Source of the DNA: a virus
Virus record (IMG/VR): IMGVR_UViG_3300044633_000899
Span: 232,331 to 296,330 of that record
Direction: 5' to 3' (one strand)
DNA length: 64,000 nucleotides
Part shown: piece by piece, positions 35,429 to 43,881 of the stretch
Position numbering within the stretch: the stretch's first letter is position 1
Layout: the number at the start of each line of letters is the position of its first letter
Position numbers and translations under genes: made by a program
The notes under the pieces: model-generated
What the model was told of the DNA's origin: nothing
Seen by the model: the letters and a program-made list of their open reading frames with translations, nothing else
Databases searched by the model: none

Positions 35429-36100
35429 ATGTCTATTGATAAAAAAATATTAGAAGAAATTGCAAGGTTTAATAATATAAATAATTATATTTTAGAACAA
35501 GAAGATCCGAATATGATACCACCTGCGGATCCTAACGCAATGCCGCCTGCTGACCCGAATATGATGCCACCGGCCGACCCTAACGCGATGCCACCTGCTG
35601 ACCCAAATGCCGCACCACCAGCCGATCCGAACGCACCACCAGCAGCACCAACACCAATTGATGTTGAAGCAGACAAAGACGTTGAAGTTATTGGTGATGA
35701 TGAAAATGAAGAATTAGAAATAACTGATCTTGTTGATTCACAAAAAAGTATTGGTGAGAAACAAGACGAATATTTTGATAATTTATTTGCACAAATAAAA
35801 GGTCTTGAAGAAAAATTATCGGCAATGGATCAATTAGTTTCAAAGATAGATAACTTAGAAACAAACATTGAGAAAATGAGACCTAAAACACCACAAGAAA
35901 AACTTGAATTAAGAAGTTTGGATTCTGGACCATTTAATCAAAAACTATCAGATTTTTTCACAGACAAACAAGAAGACTTTGAAAAAACTGGAAAAGAATA
36001 TGTATTAACAACAGATGATGTTGAACAATATTCTGGAAACCAAATTAAAGACTCATTCACCGATTACGAAGACAATGAGGAAGACACTGAAATGATGTAA
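35429..36100 (+). CDS. Pro/Ala/Asp-repeat protein with a leader ending in ILE
   Basis: A 223-residue protein. Residues 1-23 (MSIDKKILEEIARFNNINNY, then ILE) form a short helix ending in an I-L-E cleavage-type site. Residues about 25-70 are five PPADPN units with small variations, a flexible spacer. Residues 100-160 are a coiled coil (DEYFDNLFAQIKGLEEKLSA), and the tail is very acidic. Such proteins often act as internal head or scaffold components. Its leader differs in sequence from the other families but ends in the same kind of site. A hairpin terminator follows. Confidence 0.65.
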   Translation: MSIDKKILEEIARFNNINNYILEQEDPNMIPPADPNAMPPADPNMMPPADPNAMPPADPNAAPPADPNAPPAAPTPIDVEADKDVEVIGDDENEELEITDLVDSQKSIGEKQDEYFDNLFAQIKGLEEKLSAMDQLVSKIDNLETNIEKMRPKTPQEKLELRSLDSGPFNQKLSDFFTDKQEDFEKTGKEYVLTTDDVEQYSGNQIKDSFTDYEDNEEDTEMM

Positions 36101-36102
36101 CA

Positions 36103-36139
36103 AATAAGGTCGGAAAAAAAAACGACCTTATTTTTTTTT
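36103..36139 (+). terminator. Terminator between the Pro-rich gene and gp32
   Basis: Stem ATAAGGTCG with CGACCTTAT, an A-rich loop, followed by nine T. Separates the late transcript from the gp32 early promoter. Confidence 0.85.
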
Positions 36140-36146
36140 AAACATA

Positions 36147-36177
36147 TTGACTACGACAATTATTTATCTTATATTTT
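36147..36177 (+). promoter_or_regulatory. Bacteroidota-type promoter for the ssDNA-binding protein
   Basis: TTG at 36147-36149, 20 bases, then TATATTTT at 36170-36177 (TAnnTTTG with one mismatch). ATG 36208 lies 30 bases beyond. Confidence 0.65.
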
Positions 36178-36207
36178 CTATTGTAAACTTTTAAATTATA
36201 TACACAT

Positions 36208-37074
36208 ATGGCGACAAACAATGTTTTAGATGCAGTTTTGGCACAGTACGAAAACGCAAAACAAGGTGGTTCTTCTTCCACCTCAAAATTTTCACAAGAA
36301 GACAGAATGAAAAAGTATTTTGCTGCAATACTTAAAGATAACGAAAAACAAGGACAAAAAAGGATTCGTATCCTACCAACACCTGACGGTTCATCACCAT
36401 TTAAAGAAGTGTGGTTTCACGAAATCCAAGTTGATGGTAAATGGCAAAAATTTTACGACCCAGCAAAAAACGATAACGAAAGATCTCCATTAAGTGAGGT
36501 TTACGAAGAGTTAATGTCAACTGGAAAAGAATCCGACAAAGAATTGGCAAAACAATACAAACCTCGTAAGTTTTATATTGTTAAAGTTATTGACCGCGAC
36601 AACGAACAAGACGGAGTTAAGTTTTGGAGATTTAAACACAATTACAAACAAGAAGGAATTTTTGATAAAATTATTCCAATCTATAAGGCTAAAGGTGATG
36701 TTGCTGATGCGGAAAAAGGTAGAGACCTTATCCTTGAATTAACAAAAGCAAAAACACCAAAAGGGGCTTTTTATACCGTAATACAAACGGTAATGTATGA
36801 TGATCCATCACCAGTACACGATGAGGCAGATACAATGTCCGAATGGGTTAATGATGAATTAACTTGGGAAGATGTTTACTCTAAAAAACCAACAGAATAC
36901 TTGGAGTCAATCGCCAGAGGTGAAACACCAAGATGGGATACAGACGCTGGTAAATATGTGTATTCAGATACGTCAGAAGGCGAAATCACAATGGGTGGTT
37001 CTAAAACAACAACAGAACCAACATATGTAGATCCACAAGTCAACGAAGAAGTTGATGAAGAATTACCATTCTAA
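36208..37074 (+). CDS. 32: Single-stranded DNA-binding protein (gp32-like)
   Basis: A 288-residue ssDNA-binding protein like T4 gp32 (301). The N-terminus is basic and probably drives cooperative binding. The OB-fold core shows RIRILPTPDGSSPFKEVWFH near 51-70, FYDPAKNDN near 82 and FYIVKVIDRDNEQ near 121, a set typical of T4-like gp32. There are no cysteines, so the zinc module of T4 gp32 is absent. The acidic C-terminus ends DEELPF, which resembles the protein-binding tip of bacterial SSB. It would coat replicating DNA and recruit helicase and UvsX. It has its own early-type promoter. Confidence 0.9.
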   Translation: MATNNVLDAVLAQYENAKQGGSSSTSKFSQEDRMKKYFAAILKDNEKQGQKRIRILPTPDGSSPFKEVWFHEIQVDGKWQKFYDPAKNDNERSPLSEVYEELMSTGKESDKELAKQYKPRKFYIVKVIDRDNEQDGVKFWRFKHNYKQEGIFDKIIPIYKAKGDVADAEKGRDLILELTKAKTPKGAFYTVIQTVMYDDPSPVHDEADTMSEWVNDELTWEDVYSKKPTEYLESIARGETPRWDTDAGKYVYSDTSEGEITMGGSKTTTEPTYVDPQVNEEVDEELPF

Positions 37075-37093
37075 TTAAAATTTTAAAAAAATT

Positions 37094-37126
37094 ATATGGG
37101 TATATTGCTTGACAATGTACCCATAT
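37094..37126 (+). terminator. Hairpin after gp32 overlapping the uvsX promoter
   Basis: Perfect 9-base stem ATATGGGTA (37094-37102) with TACCCATAT (37118-37126), then TTTATT. The TTG of the uvsX promoter lies in the loop. It may terminate gp32 transcripts and modulate uvsX. Confidence 0.6.
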
Positions 37127-37139
37127 TTTATTATCTTTA
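37109..37139 (+). promoter_or_regulatory. Bacteroidota-type promoter for uvsX
   Basis: TTGACA from 37109, 20 bases after TTG, then TATCTTTA at 37132-37139 (TAnnTTTG with one mismatch). ATG 37152 is 12 bases downstream, so the leader is very short. Confidence 0.7.
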
Positions 37140-37151
37140 AATAAAAACATT

Positions 37152-38138
37152 ATGGCATTAAGGAAAAAAGAATTTAAATTTGAGGATATTAAATCAAAAT
37201 TCTCTAGCAAAACAAAATATAAACCAGAAGCGTTCTATAATTGTGGAGAAGCATTTATGGAAGCGTGCGGATTACCAGGTCCTGTAATGGGGGGTATATC
37301 GATGCTCTTGGGTCACAGCAACGCGTCAAAAACCACAGCAATGATTTTGGCTGCTGCGGATGCGCAAAAAAAAGGACATTTACCTGTGTTTATTATCAGT
37401 GAAAAAAAATGGAATTGGGACCACGCCGTAGAGTTAGGACTACAAGCGACAAAGAATGAAGAAGGTGAATGGGAGGGAATGTTTATATTTAATGATTCTT
37501 TTGACTATCTAGAACAAGCAACCGACTTTATGAATGAAATTTTAGATGCTCAAGAAAAGGGGGATATACCATATAGTATTGTATTTTGTTTTGACTCAAT
37601 CGGATCCATCCCATGTCAAATGACATACGAAGGAAAGGGTGGAGGCATGCATACAGCAAAAGTATTAGCAGATAAAGTTGGGATGGGACTACACTCAAGA
37701 ATTTCAAAATCAAAAAAAGAAGATTACCCATATTATAATACATTGATCGTGGTTAATCAGCCTTGGGTTCTTCTTCCGGACAACCCGTTCGGCCAGCCTG
37801 AAATCAAAAGTAAAGGTGGTGAGGCAATTTGGTTAGCTAGTAGTTTAATATTTCTTTTTGGAAATCAAAAAAAATCAGGTATTAACCATATTGACGCAAC
37901 AAAAAATGGTAGAAAAATTTCATTCGCAATACGAACCAAAATATCAATACTTAAAAATCACGTTAACGGATTAGGTTATAAAGATTCAAAAATTATTGCC
38001 GTTCATAATGGTTATATCTCAGACACAAAAGAATCGTTAGATAAATACAAAAAAGAATTTTCAGATTATTGGGCAACTAAAATGGGTGGTAATGATTTTT
38101 CATTGGAAGAATCAAAAGAACCTGATTTTGAAGATTAA
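37152..38138 (+). CDS. uvsX: UvsX recombinase (RecA-like)
   Basis: A 328-residue RecA-family strand-exchange protein, shorter than T4 UvsX (391). Walker A is GHSNASKTT at 54-62, a divergent form in which the Lys60 and Thr61 contacts are kept. Walker B is IVFCFDSIGS near 148. The DNA-binding loop region shows KGGEAIWLASSLIFLFG near 222. The C-terminal acidic tail is present. It would load on gp32-coated DNA for recombination-dependent replication. It is followed by a weak hairpin and then by an RHH-HNH-methyltransferase block that is not part of the T4 order. Confidence 0.9.
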   Translation: MALRKKEFKFEDIKSKFSSKTKYKPEAFYNCGEAFMEACGLPGPVMGGISMLLGHSNASKTTAMILAAADAQKKGHLPVFIISEKKWNWDHAVELGLQATKNEEGEWEGMFIFNDSFDYLEQATDFMNEILDAQEKGDIPYSIVFCFDSIGSIPCQMTYEGKGGGMHTAKVLADKVGMGLHSRISKSKKEDYPYYNTLIVVNQPWVLLPDNPFGQPEIKSKGGEAIWLASSLIFLFGNQKKSGINHIDATKNGRKISFAIRTKISILKNHVNGLGYKDSKIIAVHNGYISDTKESLDKYKKEFSDYWATKMGGNDFSLEESKEPDFED

Positions 38139-38165
38139 AAAAAATGTTTAAAATAACATTTTTAA
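38137..38165 (+). terminator. Weak terminator after uvsX
   Basis: Short stem AAAATGTT with AACATTTT followed by TT and an A run. Low GC makes it a weak candidate. Confidence 0.35.
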
Positions 38166-38177
38166 AAAAAAACTAGA

Positions 38178-38184
38178 TATTTAT
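38178..38184 (+). promoter_or_regulatory. TATTTAT six bases before the small RHH gene
   Basis: GATATTTATTAATAT then ATG 38191, a six-base gap comparable with the four-base gap in the A family. Confidence 0.4.
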
Positions 38185-38190
38185 TAATAT

Positions 38191-38352
38191 ATGGGAAGAG
38201 TTAAAGTTGATACAGATAAAAAAAAGAAAAGTATTTCGGTTGCAATGGAACCAGAGGTTCTTGATTATATTAGAAACAAACATATCAATCTTTCTTCCCT
38301 AGTTAATAAACTATTGAAAGATTATATTAAAAATGGAAACAAAGATTTGTAA
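38191..38352 (+). CDS. Small ribbon-helix-helix-like protein upstream of the HNH gene
   Basis: A 53-residue protein: MGRVKVDTDKKKKSISVAME, then PEVLDYIRNKH and LSSLVNKLLKDYI. The strand (KSISVAM) and two helices fit a ribbon-helix-helix or CopG-like DNA-binding fold. It overlaps the HNH endonuclease start by 20 bases, so the pair is co-translated. It may regulate its own small operon or accompany the endonuclease. Classification rests on pattern only. Confidence 0.6.
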   Translation: MGRVKVDTDKKKKSISVAMEPEVLDYIRNKHINLSSLVNKLLKDYIKNGNKDL

Positions 38353-39004
38353 CAAGTGTAAAATTGAAAAAGAACTAATAGAATTTTATAAATCAAAATC
38401 AAGTAAAGATGGTTATAATGGGTGGTGTAAAATTTGCCTTAATGAAAAAAATAATAAATGGCGTGAGAATAATAGGGATATTGTAAATCAGTGTTCTAAA
38501 AATTGGTATCAAAATAATAAAGATAAAAAATCTGAATATTTTGAAAAATATCGTTTAGAAACACCAGAAAAACTTAAAGAGACAGGAAGGAAGTATCGTG
38601 AAAAAAACAAAGAGATTATAAAACAAAAAAAGAAAATTTATAATGAAAATTATAAACAAAAAAGAAACGAACTTCGTAGAGAAAAATTAAAAACGGATAT
38701 TTTATTCAAACTCGTGAACAGCGTCAGATCTCGGTTAAGAAAATATCTAAAAACAAAAAACATAACCAAAAAAAACACAACTTTTGAAATTGTAGGTTGT
38801 ACACCCCAGGAATTAAAAGAACATTTAGAAAAACAATTTGTTGACGGAATGGGGTGGGAAAACAGATTTGAGTGGCATATTGATCATATTATACCATTAT
38901 CATCTGCTAAAACTGAGGAAGAATTATATCAGTTATGTCATTATACTAACCTACAACCACTTTGGGCTATTGACAATCTCAAAAAAAGTAACAATATTTT
39001 ATAA
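38333..39004 (+). CDS. HNH endonuclease, homing-type
   Basis: A 223-residue free-standing endonuclease. The N-terminus has a zinc-ribbon-like pair (Cys6/Cys9 and Cys32/Cys35), followed by a long Lys/Glu/Asn-rich helical stretch that probably grips DNA. A conserved C-terminal HNH domain shows WHIDHIIPLSSA (His182, Asp184, His185), then YTNLQPLWAIDNLKKSNN. Such genes spread between phage genomes by cutting insertion-free alleles. Its place between uvsX and the methyltransferase, overlapping an RHH gene, is typical of a mobile insertion. It ends ten bases before the methyltransferase start. Confidence 0.85.
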   Translation: METKICNKCKIEKELIEFYKSKSSKDGYNGWCKICLNEKNNKWRENNRDIVNQCSKNWYQNNKDKKSEYFEKYRLETPEKLKETGRKYREKNKEIIKQKKKIYNENYKQKRNELRREKLKTDILFKLVNSVRSRLRKYLKTKNITKKNTTFEIVGCTPQELKEHLEKQFVDGMGWENRFEWHIDHIIPLSSAKTEEELYQLCHYTNLQPLWAIDNLKKSNNIL

Positions 39005-39014
39005 AAAAAAACAA

Positions 39015-40028
39015 ATGAACGATAAATTAAAAGTAATTTCACTATTTTCCGGATACGGAACACAAGAATTGGCATTAAAGTATATTGGTGTGGATTATGA
39101 TGTTATTGCAAACTGTGATAACTTTAAGGCGGCCAACGAATGTTATGACGCACTACACACAACACAAAATGGTAACTTGGGTGATATTAGACAAGTAAAT
39201 GAGAACACTTTTCCCAATTCTGATCTATTAACATACTCTTTTCCTTGTCAGTCAATTTCTATTTCCGGTAAACAAGAAGGAATTAAAGAAGGTACAAGAA
39301 GTGGGTTATTGTATGAGGTTGAAAGACTTTTGTCTGTTAATAGACCAAAGGTTTTATTAATGGAAAACGTTAAGAACCTAGTTTCAAAGAACCACTATGA
39401 AGCGTTTAAAAAACACATTTATTTCTTACGAGGACTTGGGTATTCATCTTACTGGAGATTATTAAATGGTGCTGATTTCGGTTGCCCCCAGAATAGAGAG
39501 AGGGTTTTTATGATTTCAGTATTACACGGTAATCCAAATGAGGTTAAAGAAAAGATGATGAATGTTGATCGTTATAAAAAACCGAGAGTACCAATGTTGT
39601 CATTTATTGATAGTAATATTGATGAGTCTTTGTTTGTTGATTGTCCGTTCACCTTACACGAAGCAAAACAAAATACTGTTTGTAAATTGGTTGCAAGGAG
39701 AGATGATATTAACTATGATCAAATGAGACGTATTTATTCGTTGGATGCTTGTTCACCTTGTTTAACAACCAGTGGGTCACCACAAATTATGACACCAGAT
39801 GATAGGGTACGAACACTTACTGCTAGAGAGGGTTATAGATTTATGGGTGTTAAAGATTCTGATATTGACGTTATGTTAACAACATCGTTATCAACTAGGG
39901 CTCACATTTCATTGGCCGGTAATTCTATTTGTGTTCCAGTTATGGAAGCGATATTTAGTGAGTTTTTTGCGGATTACATTGTAGGTTCTACGGTGTCAAA
40001 TCCCCTTAATGAAACAACAAATGTCTAA
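39015..40028 (+). CDS. DNA cytosine-5 methyltransferase
   Basis: A 337-residue Dcm-type enzyme from ATG 39015; the longer in-frame ORF from 38838 runs through the HNH gene and is rejected. Motif I is SLFSGYGT (9-16), motif IV SFPCQSIS with catalytic Cys78, motif VI ENV (117-119), motif VIII QNRERVF (159-165), and motif X LAGNSICVPVMEAIF near the end. The target-recognition region between VIII and IX is short. No restriction enzyme gene is adjacent, so it is an orphan enzyme, perhaps protecting phage DNA from host restriction. Its last bases overlap the RNase H-like gene start by 20 bases. Confidence 0.92.
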   Translation: MNDKLKVISLFSGYGTQELALKYIGVDYDVIANCDNFKAANECYDALHTTQNGNLGDIRQVNENTFPNSDLLTYSFPCQSISISGKQEGIKEGTRSGLLYEVERLLSVNRPKVLLMENVKNLVSKNHYEAFKKHIYFLRGLGYSSYWRLLNGADFGCPQNRERVFMISVLHGNPNEVKEKMMNVDRYKKPRVPMLSFIDSNIDESLFVDCPFTLHEAKQNTVCKLVARRDDINYDQMRRIYSLDACSPCLTTSGSPQIMTPDDRVRTLTAREGYRFMGVKDSDIDVMLTTSLSTRAHISLAGNSICVPVMEAIFSEFFADYIVGSTVSNPLNETTNV

Positions 40029-41037
40029 GACCTTATTGGTTGATGGTAATAACCTACTGAAGATCGGAATACATGGTGTTAAAGACTTTTTTAATAATGG
40101 TGAACACGTTGGTGGTATTTGGCATTTTATTAATACGTTAAGAAAGTTCTTAGAAGATAACAATTATAACAAGATTGTTGTTTGTTGGGACAGTGAAACT
40201 GGATCCTCAGAGAGACGTTCGTTTTACCCCAAATACAAACTTAATCGGAAACAAAAGGGTGAAGGTGATCAAGACATTGAACATTCCTTTACACGTCAGA
40301 AAAACAGGGTAAAAGAATACCTTGAGGAAATGTTTGTTAGGCAGTTAGAGGTTGAAAATTCTGAAGCGGATGATTTAATCGCTTATTATTGTCAGATATC
40401 CCAGGATGAAGAAAAGACAATATTTTCATCTGATAGAGATTTGACACAATTAATATCTGATAAGGTGAGAATTTATTCACCACAACAAAAAAGATATTAT
40501 AATAATGGTGATAAGATTAAAATATATGAGGCCGAAATTCCCCACTATAACGTTAAGACCTATAAGATATTAACTGGTGATAGTTCAGATAATATTGATG
40601 GTATTTTTTATTTAGGTGAAAAAACATTTCTTAAATTTTTTCCTGAGATACTTGACACAGAAGTAAATTATACCGATATTTTAATAAAGGCCGAAGAATT
40701 ATTAAAGGAAAAAAAGAATTCCACTTTACAAAACCTTTTAAGTGGAAGAACTAAGGATGGTATATTTGGAAATGAGTTCTTTGTTGTAAATGAGAAATTG
40801 GTGGATTTGGATAACCCATTAATTTCAGAGGAGGGGAAAGAATTGGTTAAGTTGTATTATTCCGAAACGTTGGATCCAGATGGTAGAGGACATAGAAACT
40901 TAATTAGGATGATGATGGACGACGGATTCTTCAAGTATTTACCCAAAGGTGATGACGCTTGGGTTGGGTTTTTAAAACCATTTTTAAAGTTATCAAGAAA
41001 AGAAAAAACAAATTTTAGAAACAGAACAAAAAAGTAA
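40009..41037 (+). CDS. rnh: 5'-3' exonuclease / RNase H (T4 rnh-like)
   Basis: A 342-residue FEN/PIN-type nuclease like T4 RNase H (305). Acidic metal-binding motifs are LLVDGNNLL near the start, NSEADDLIAYY near 117-127, SSDRDLTQLI near 140-149 and GDSSDNIDGI near 184-193. It would remove RNA primers from Okazaki fragments. A second ATG at 40021 is also possible (MSKTLLVDGNN) and is closer to the start of homologs. It overlaps the methyltransferase stop. A hypothetical gene and the replicative helicase follow in the same direction. Confidence 0.88.
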   Translation: MKQQMSKTLLVDGNNLLKIGIHGVKDFFNNGEHVGGIWHFINTLRKFLEDNNYNKIVVCWDSETGSSERRSFYPKYKLNRKQKGEGDQDIEHSFTRQKNRVKEYLEEMFVRQLEVENSEADDLIAYYCQISQDEEKTIFSSDRDLTQLISDKVRIYSPQQKRYYNNGDKIKIYEAEIPHYNVKTYKILTGDSSDNIDGIFYLGEKTFLKFFPEILDTEVNYTDILIKAEELLKEKKNSTLQNLLSGRTKDGIFGNEFFVVNEKLVDLDNPLISEEGKELVKLYYSETLDPDGRGHRNLIRMMMDDGFFKYLPKGDDAWVGFLKPFLKLSRKEKTNFRNRTKK

Positions 41038-41040
41038 AAA

Positions 41041-41484
41041 ATGAGAGAGCAAGATGCAACAAAAATAGAATTTTTGTTAACGTGTAACGATAACATTGTC
41101 GTACAACGATTTTTTAATGTTAAGGGTTATAATAAAACTGCCCACAAATCAGAAGAGTTTTATGATTATATTAGAATGTTTTGTAATGATTTGCAAAATA
41201 ATTTAAAAATGCGAACTGTCGTATATATGTTGGAAAACAAATATGAGATTGGGGAAAATCCTGACGTGTTAAATACGTCAATAACAGAGGGTGATGAAAA
41301 TTTTAATTTATTTATTAAGGTGGATAATATGACAATTTGTCATAGAGTTTTTGATGCTAAAGTATACCCACCAAAGGTAAGATATACCGTAGACCTACGC
41401 CCAAGGCTAAAAACAATACTTACTGAGTTAACTGACATTTTTTCAGGTAAAAATTTTAATTATATCTATCCACAATTTATCTAA
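41041..41484 (+). CDS. Conserved small protein of the replication cluster
   Basis: A 147-residue protein starting MREQDATKIEFLLTCNDNIV. It has a mixed alpha/beta pattern with DYIRMFCNDLQNNLKMR near 40 and a C-terminal YTVDLRPRLKTILTELTD. There is no metal-binding or nucleotide-binding motif. It lies three bases after the RNase H-like gene, where T4 carries dsbA and gene 33 (late transcription co-activator), so a transcription or replication accessory role is possible. No family recognised. Confidence 0.55.
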   Translation: MREQDATKIEFLLTCNDNIVVQRFFNVKGYNKTAHKSEEFYDYIRMFCNDLQNNLKMRTVVYMLENKYEIGENPDVLNTSITEGDENFNLFIKVDNMTICHRVFDAKVYPPKVRYTVDLRPRLKTILTELTDIFSGKNFNYIYPQFI

Positions 41485-41493
41485 TATTAGTAG

Positions 41494-41500
41494 TATTTAT
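41494..41500 (+). promoter_or_regulatory. TATTTAT element before the helicase gene
   Basis: TAGTATTTATCATTAC, 23 bases before ATG 41524. This is the one clear case in front of a replication gene. Confidence 0.35.
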
Positions 41501-41523
41501 CATTACTAACAGAAAGAAAAACT

Positions 41524-42900
41524 ATGGCGACAAACAAAAACTTTGAATATCTTGGAAACAATTTCCAAATCCAGTTACTTAACCAAATCGTATTAGATAA
41601 GGAGTTTTCACATTCAATTGTGGAGGTGATTGAAAACAACTATTTTGAAAACAAATACTTTAAAATCATTATACAAATGATTAAAGAGTATCATAAAAAA
41701 TATGATCACACACCATCATTTGACACACTAGAACAGGTGGCTAAGTCTGAATTACAACAAGAAACGGCGATTAAAGTTGTTCTTGACACAATTAAGAAAA
41801 TTAAGAACGCGCCAATTGAGGGTGCCGATTTTGTACAAGAAAAAGCGTTGAAATTTTGTAAACAACAAGAGTTACAACGTGTTATGAAACAAGCACAAAA
41901 GATTATTGATGGTGGTGAGTTTGAAAACTATGATACCCTAGAGGAAATGGTTAGAGAAGCGTTGATGGTTGGGTCAAAAGATACAACAACAATGGACGTT
42001 TTTTCAAATCTAGATCAAGTGTTAGATGAAGATTATAGACACCCAATACCAATGGGAATACCTGGTATTGATAGACTATTAAAAGGTGGTTTAGCAAAAG
42101 GTGAATTGGGGGTTATCTTGGCACCAACAGGTGTGGGTAAATCAACAATCTTAACAAAGATTGCTAATCATGCGTATAACCTTGGATTTAATGTCTTACA
42201 AATATTCTTTGAAGACAACCCTAAAGTAATCCAGAGAAAACATTTCACACTTTGGACTAAGATTCATCCTGATGAATTATCAGAAAAAAAAGATGAGGTA
42301 ATGACTAAAGTTAGGGATATTGAAAAAACAATGTCAAACACATTAGATTTAAAAAAATTACCATCTGACACTAAAACAATGTCACAAATAAAAAACGAGA
42401 TTCGTAAAATGATTGGTGACGGTATTAAAGTGGATATGGTTGTATTAGATTATATTGACTGTGTTTTACCAGATAAAAACTTAGGTGACGAATGGAAAAG
42501 TGAAGGGTCCGTAATGAGAGGTTTTGAGGCTATGTGTCACGAATTAAATCTTGTGGGGTGGACAGCAACCCAAGGAAATCGATCAAGTATTTCATCACAA
42601 GTTGTTACAACAGACCAAATGGGTGGTTCAATTAAGAAAGCACAAGTAGGTCACGTTATTATATCTATAGCGAAATCGTTACAACAAAAAGAGATGAAGT
42701 TAGCAACAATCGCAATTACCAAATCCAGAATCGGAGATGATGGTGTTGTATTTGAAAATTGTAAATTTGATAATAGTATGATTGAAATTGATACAGAATC
42801 AACAACAACATTCCTTGGTATTGAAGAACAAAAAGAAGAACGCCAACGACAAAGAGTTAAGGAATTGTTGGAAAGAAGAAAAGAAAGAGAAGGTAAATAA
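41524..42900 (+). CDS. 41: Replicative DNA helicase (DnaB/gp41-like)
   Basis: A 458-residue hexameric helicase, about the length of T4 gp41 (475). The N-terminal 150 residues are helical. The RecA-fold ATPase has [16 protein letters not shown], Walker [10 protein letters not shown] (200-208), a Glu-type Walker B region ([10 protein letters not shown] near 310), and the H4 arginine-finger region [11 protein letters not shown] near 400. The C-terminus is a charged helix ([18 protein letters not shown]). It would unwind the fork with the polymerase. The primase (gp61) is not in the window. Confidence 0.9.
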   Translation: MATNKNFEYLGNNFQIQLLNQIVLDKEFSHSIVEVIENNYFENKYFKIIIQMIKEYHKKYDHTPSFDTLEQVAKSELQQETAIKVVLDTIKKIKNAPIEGADFVQEKALKFCKQQELQRVMKQAQKIIDGGEFENYDTLEEMVREALMVGSKDTTTMDVFSNLDQVLDEDYRHPIPMGIPGIDRLLKGGLAKGELGVILAPTGVGKSTILTKIANHAYNLGFNVLQIFFEDNPKVIQRKHFTLWTKIHPDELSEKKDEVMTKVRDIEKTMSNTLDLKKLPSDTKTMSQIKNEIRKMIGDGIKVDMVVLDYIDCVLPDKNLGDEWKSEGSVMRGFEAMCHELNLVGWTATQGNRSSISSQVVTTDQMGGSIKKAQVGHVIISIAKSLQQKEMKLATIAITKSRIGDDGVVFENCKFDNSMIEIDTESTTTFLGIEEQKEERQRQRVKELLERRKEREGK

Positions 42901-42923
42901 TAAAAATAATTAAAATAAAGAAT

Positions 42924-43871
42924 ATGGAAAAAATATTAGTAAATAACCCCAACCGATTTGTGATTTTCCCAATTGAACATAATGACATTTGGGATTATTA
43001 TAAACAACATCAAGCGGCTTTCTGGACGGCAGAAGAAGTTGATTTGACAAATGACATTAGAGACTGGGAAGGCTTAACTGAAAATGAAAAATATTTCATT
43101 AAAAATGTGTTATCATTTTTTGCAGCGTCTGATGGGATTGTTAATGAGAATTTAGCGGAAAACTTTTATAGAGAGGTACAATACCCTGAAGCAAAATTCT
43201 TTTATGGATTTCAGTTGGCAATGGAAAACATTCATTCATTAATGTATTCATTGTTAATTGATACGTACATTACAGATCAAAAAGAAAAGGATGAATGTTT
43301 TAATGCAATTGATAGATTACCAGCGGTACAAAAAAAGGCAAAATGGGCTTTAGAATGGATTGAAAACGCGTCGTTCGCGGAACGTTTAGTTGCGTTTGCT
43401 GCAGTTGAAGGTATATTCTTCTCAGGTTCGTTCTGTTCTATCTTCTGGTTAAAATCTAGGGGTATTATGCAGGGGTTATGTAATGCTAACACATTGATTT
43501 TTAAAGATGAAAATCTACATTGTGATTTTGCTATCCATTTGTTGAATAATCACTTAGAAAATAAACCATCAGAAGACCGAATTAAAGAAATACTATTATC
43601 GGCACTTGAGATTGAAAAAGAATTTATAACAGAATCATTATCGGTATCGTTAATTGGGATGAACTCAAACTTAATGAAACAATACCTTGAGTTTGTTGTT
43701 GACGGATTACTACTTAAATTTGGTTGTAGTAAACACTTCAATGTTGAACAACCGTTTAAATTTATGGAACAAATTGCTCTTGAAACAAAAGGTAATTTCT
43801 TTGAATCAAGAACAATGGAATATCAAAAAGCCAAATTAAATGAAACAATAACATTCACGGAGGATTTTTAA
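42924..43871 (+). CDS. nrdB: Ribonucleotide reductase small subunit (class Ia, R2)
   Basis: A 315-residue R2 subunit. The di-iron ligands are visible: Asp40 (AEEVDL), a Glu near 76 (NENLAE), Glu101 with His104 (ENIHS), a second-half Glu in [12 protein letters not shown], and Glu/His in [10 protein letters not shown]. The radical tyrosine is Tyr108 ([10 protein letters not shown]). The C-terminal ITFTEDF would dock on NrdA. The sequence resembles the eukaryote-like R2 group rather than the E. coli type. It lies ten bases before nrdA and the two are co-transcribed with the helicase. Confidence 0.93.
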   Translation: MEKILVNNPNRFVIFPIEHNDIWDYYKQHQAAFWTAEEVDLTNDIRDWEGLTENEKYFIKNVLSFFAASDGIVNENLAENFYREVQYPEAKFFYGFQLAMENIHSLMYSLLIDTYITDQKEKDECFNAIDRLPAVQKKAKWALEWIENASFAERLVAFAAVEGIFFSGSFCSIFWLKSRGIMQGLCNANTLIFKDENLHCDFAIHLLNNHLENKPSEDRIKEILLSALEIEKEFITESLSVSLIGMNSNLMKQYLEFVVDGLLLKFGCSKHFNVEQPFKFMEQIALETKGNFFESRTMEYQKAKLNETITFTEDF

Positions 43872-43881
43872 AATATAATTT

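Noticed and set aside
35485-35676. Minus-strand Gly/Ser/Ala-rich ORF
   Set aside because: It is the antisense shadow of the PPADPN repeats; its regularity comes from the real gene.
36190-36207. Shine-Dalgarno sites as a start criterion
   Set aside because: Most genes have A/T-only upstream regions and only a few AGAAGG-like sites; this fits Bacteroidota, so start choice relied on promoters, overlaps and homology patterns.
38838-39014. N-terminal extension of the cytosine methyltransferase
   Set aside because: The extension overlaps the HNH gene in another frame and is unlike methyltransferases; motif I sits right after ATG 39015.
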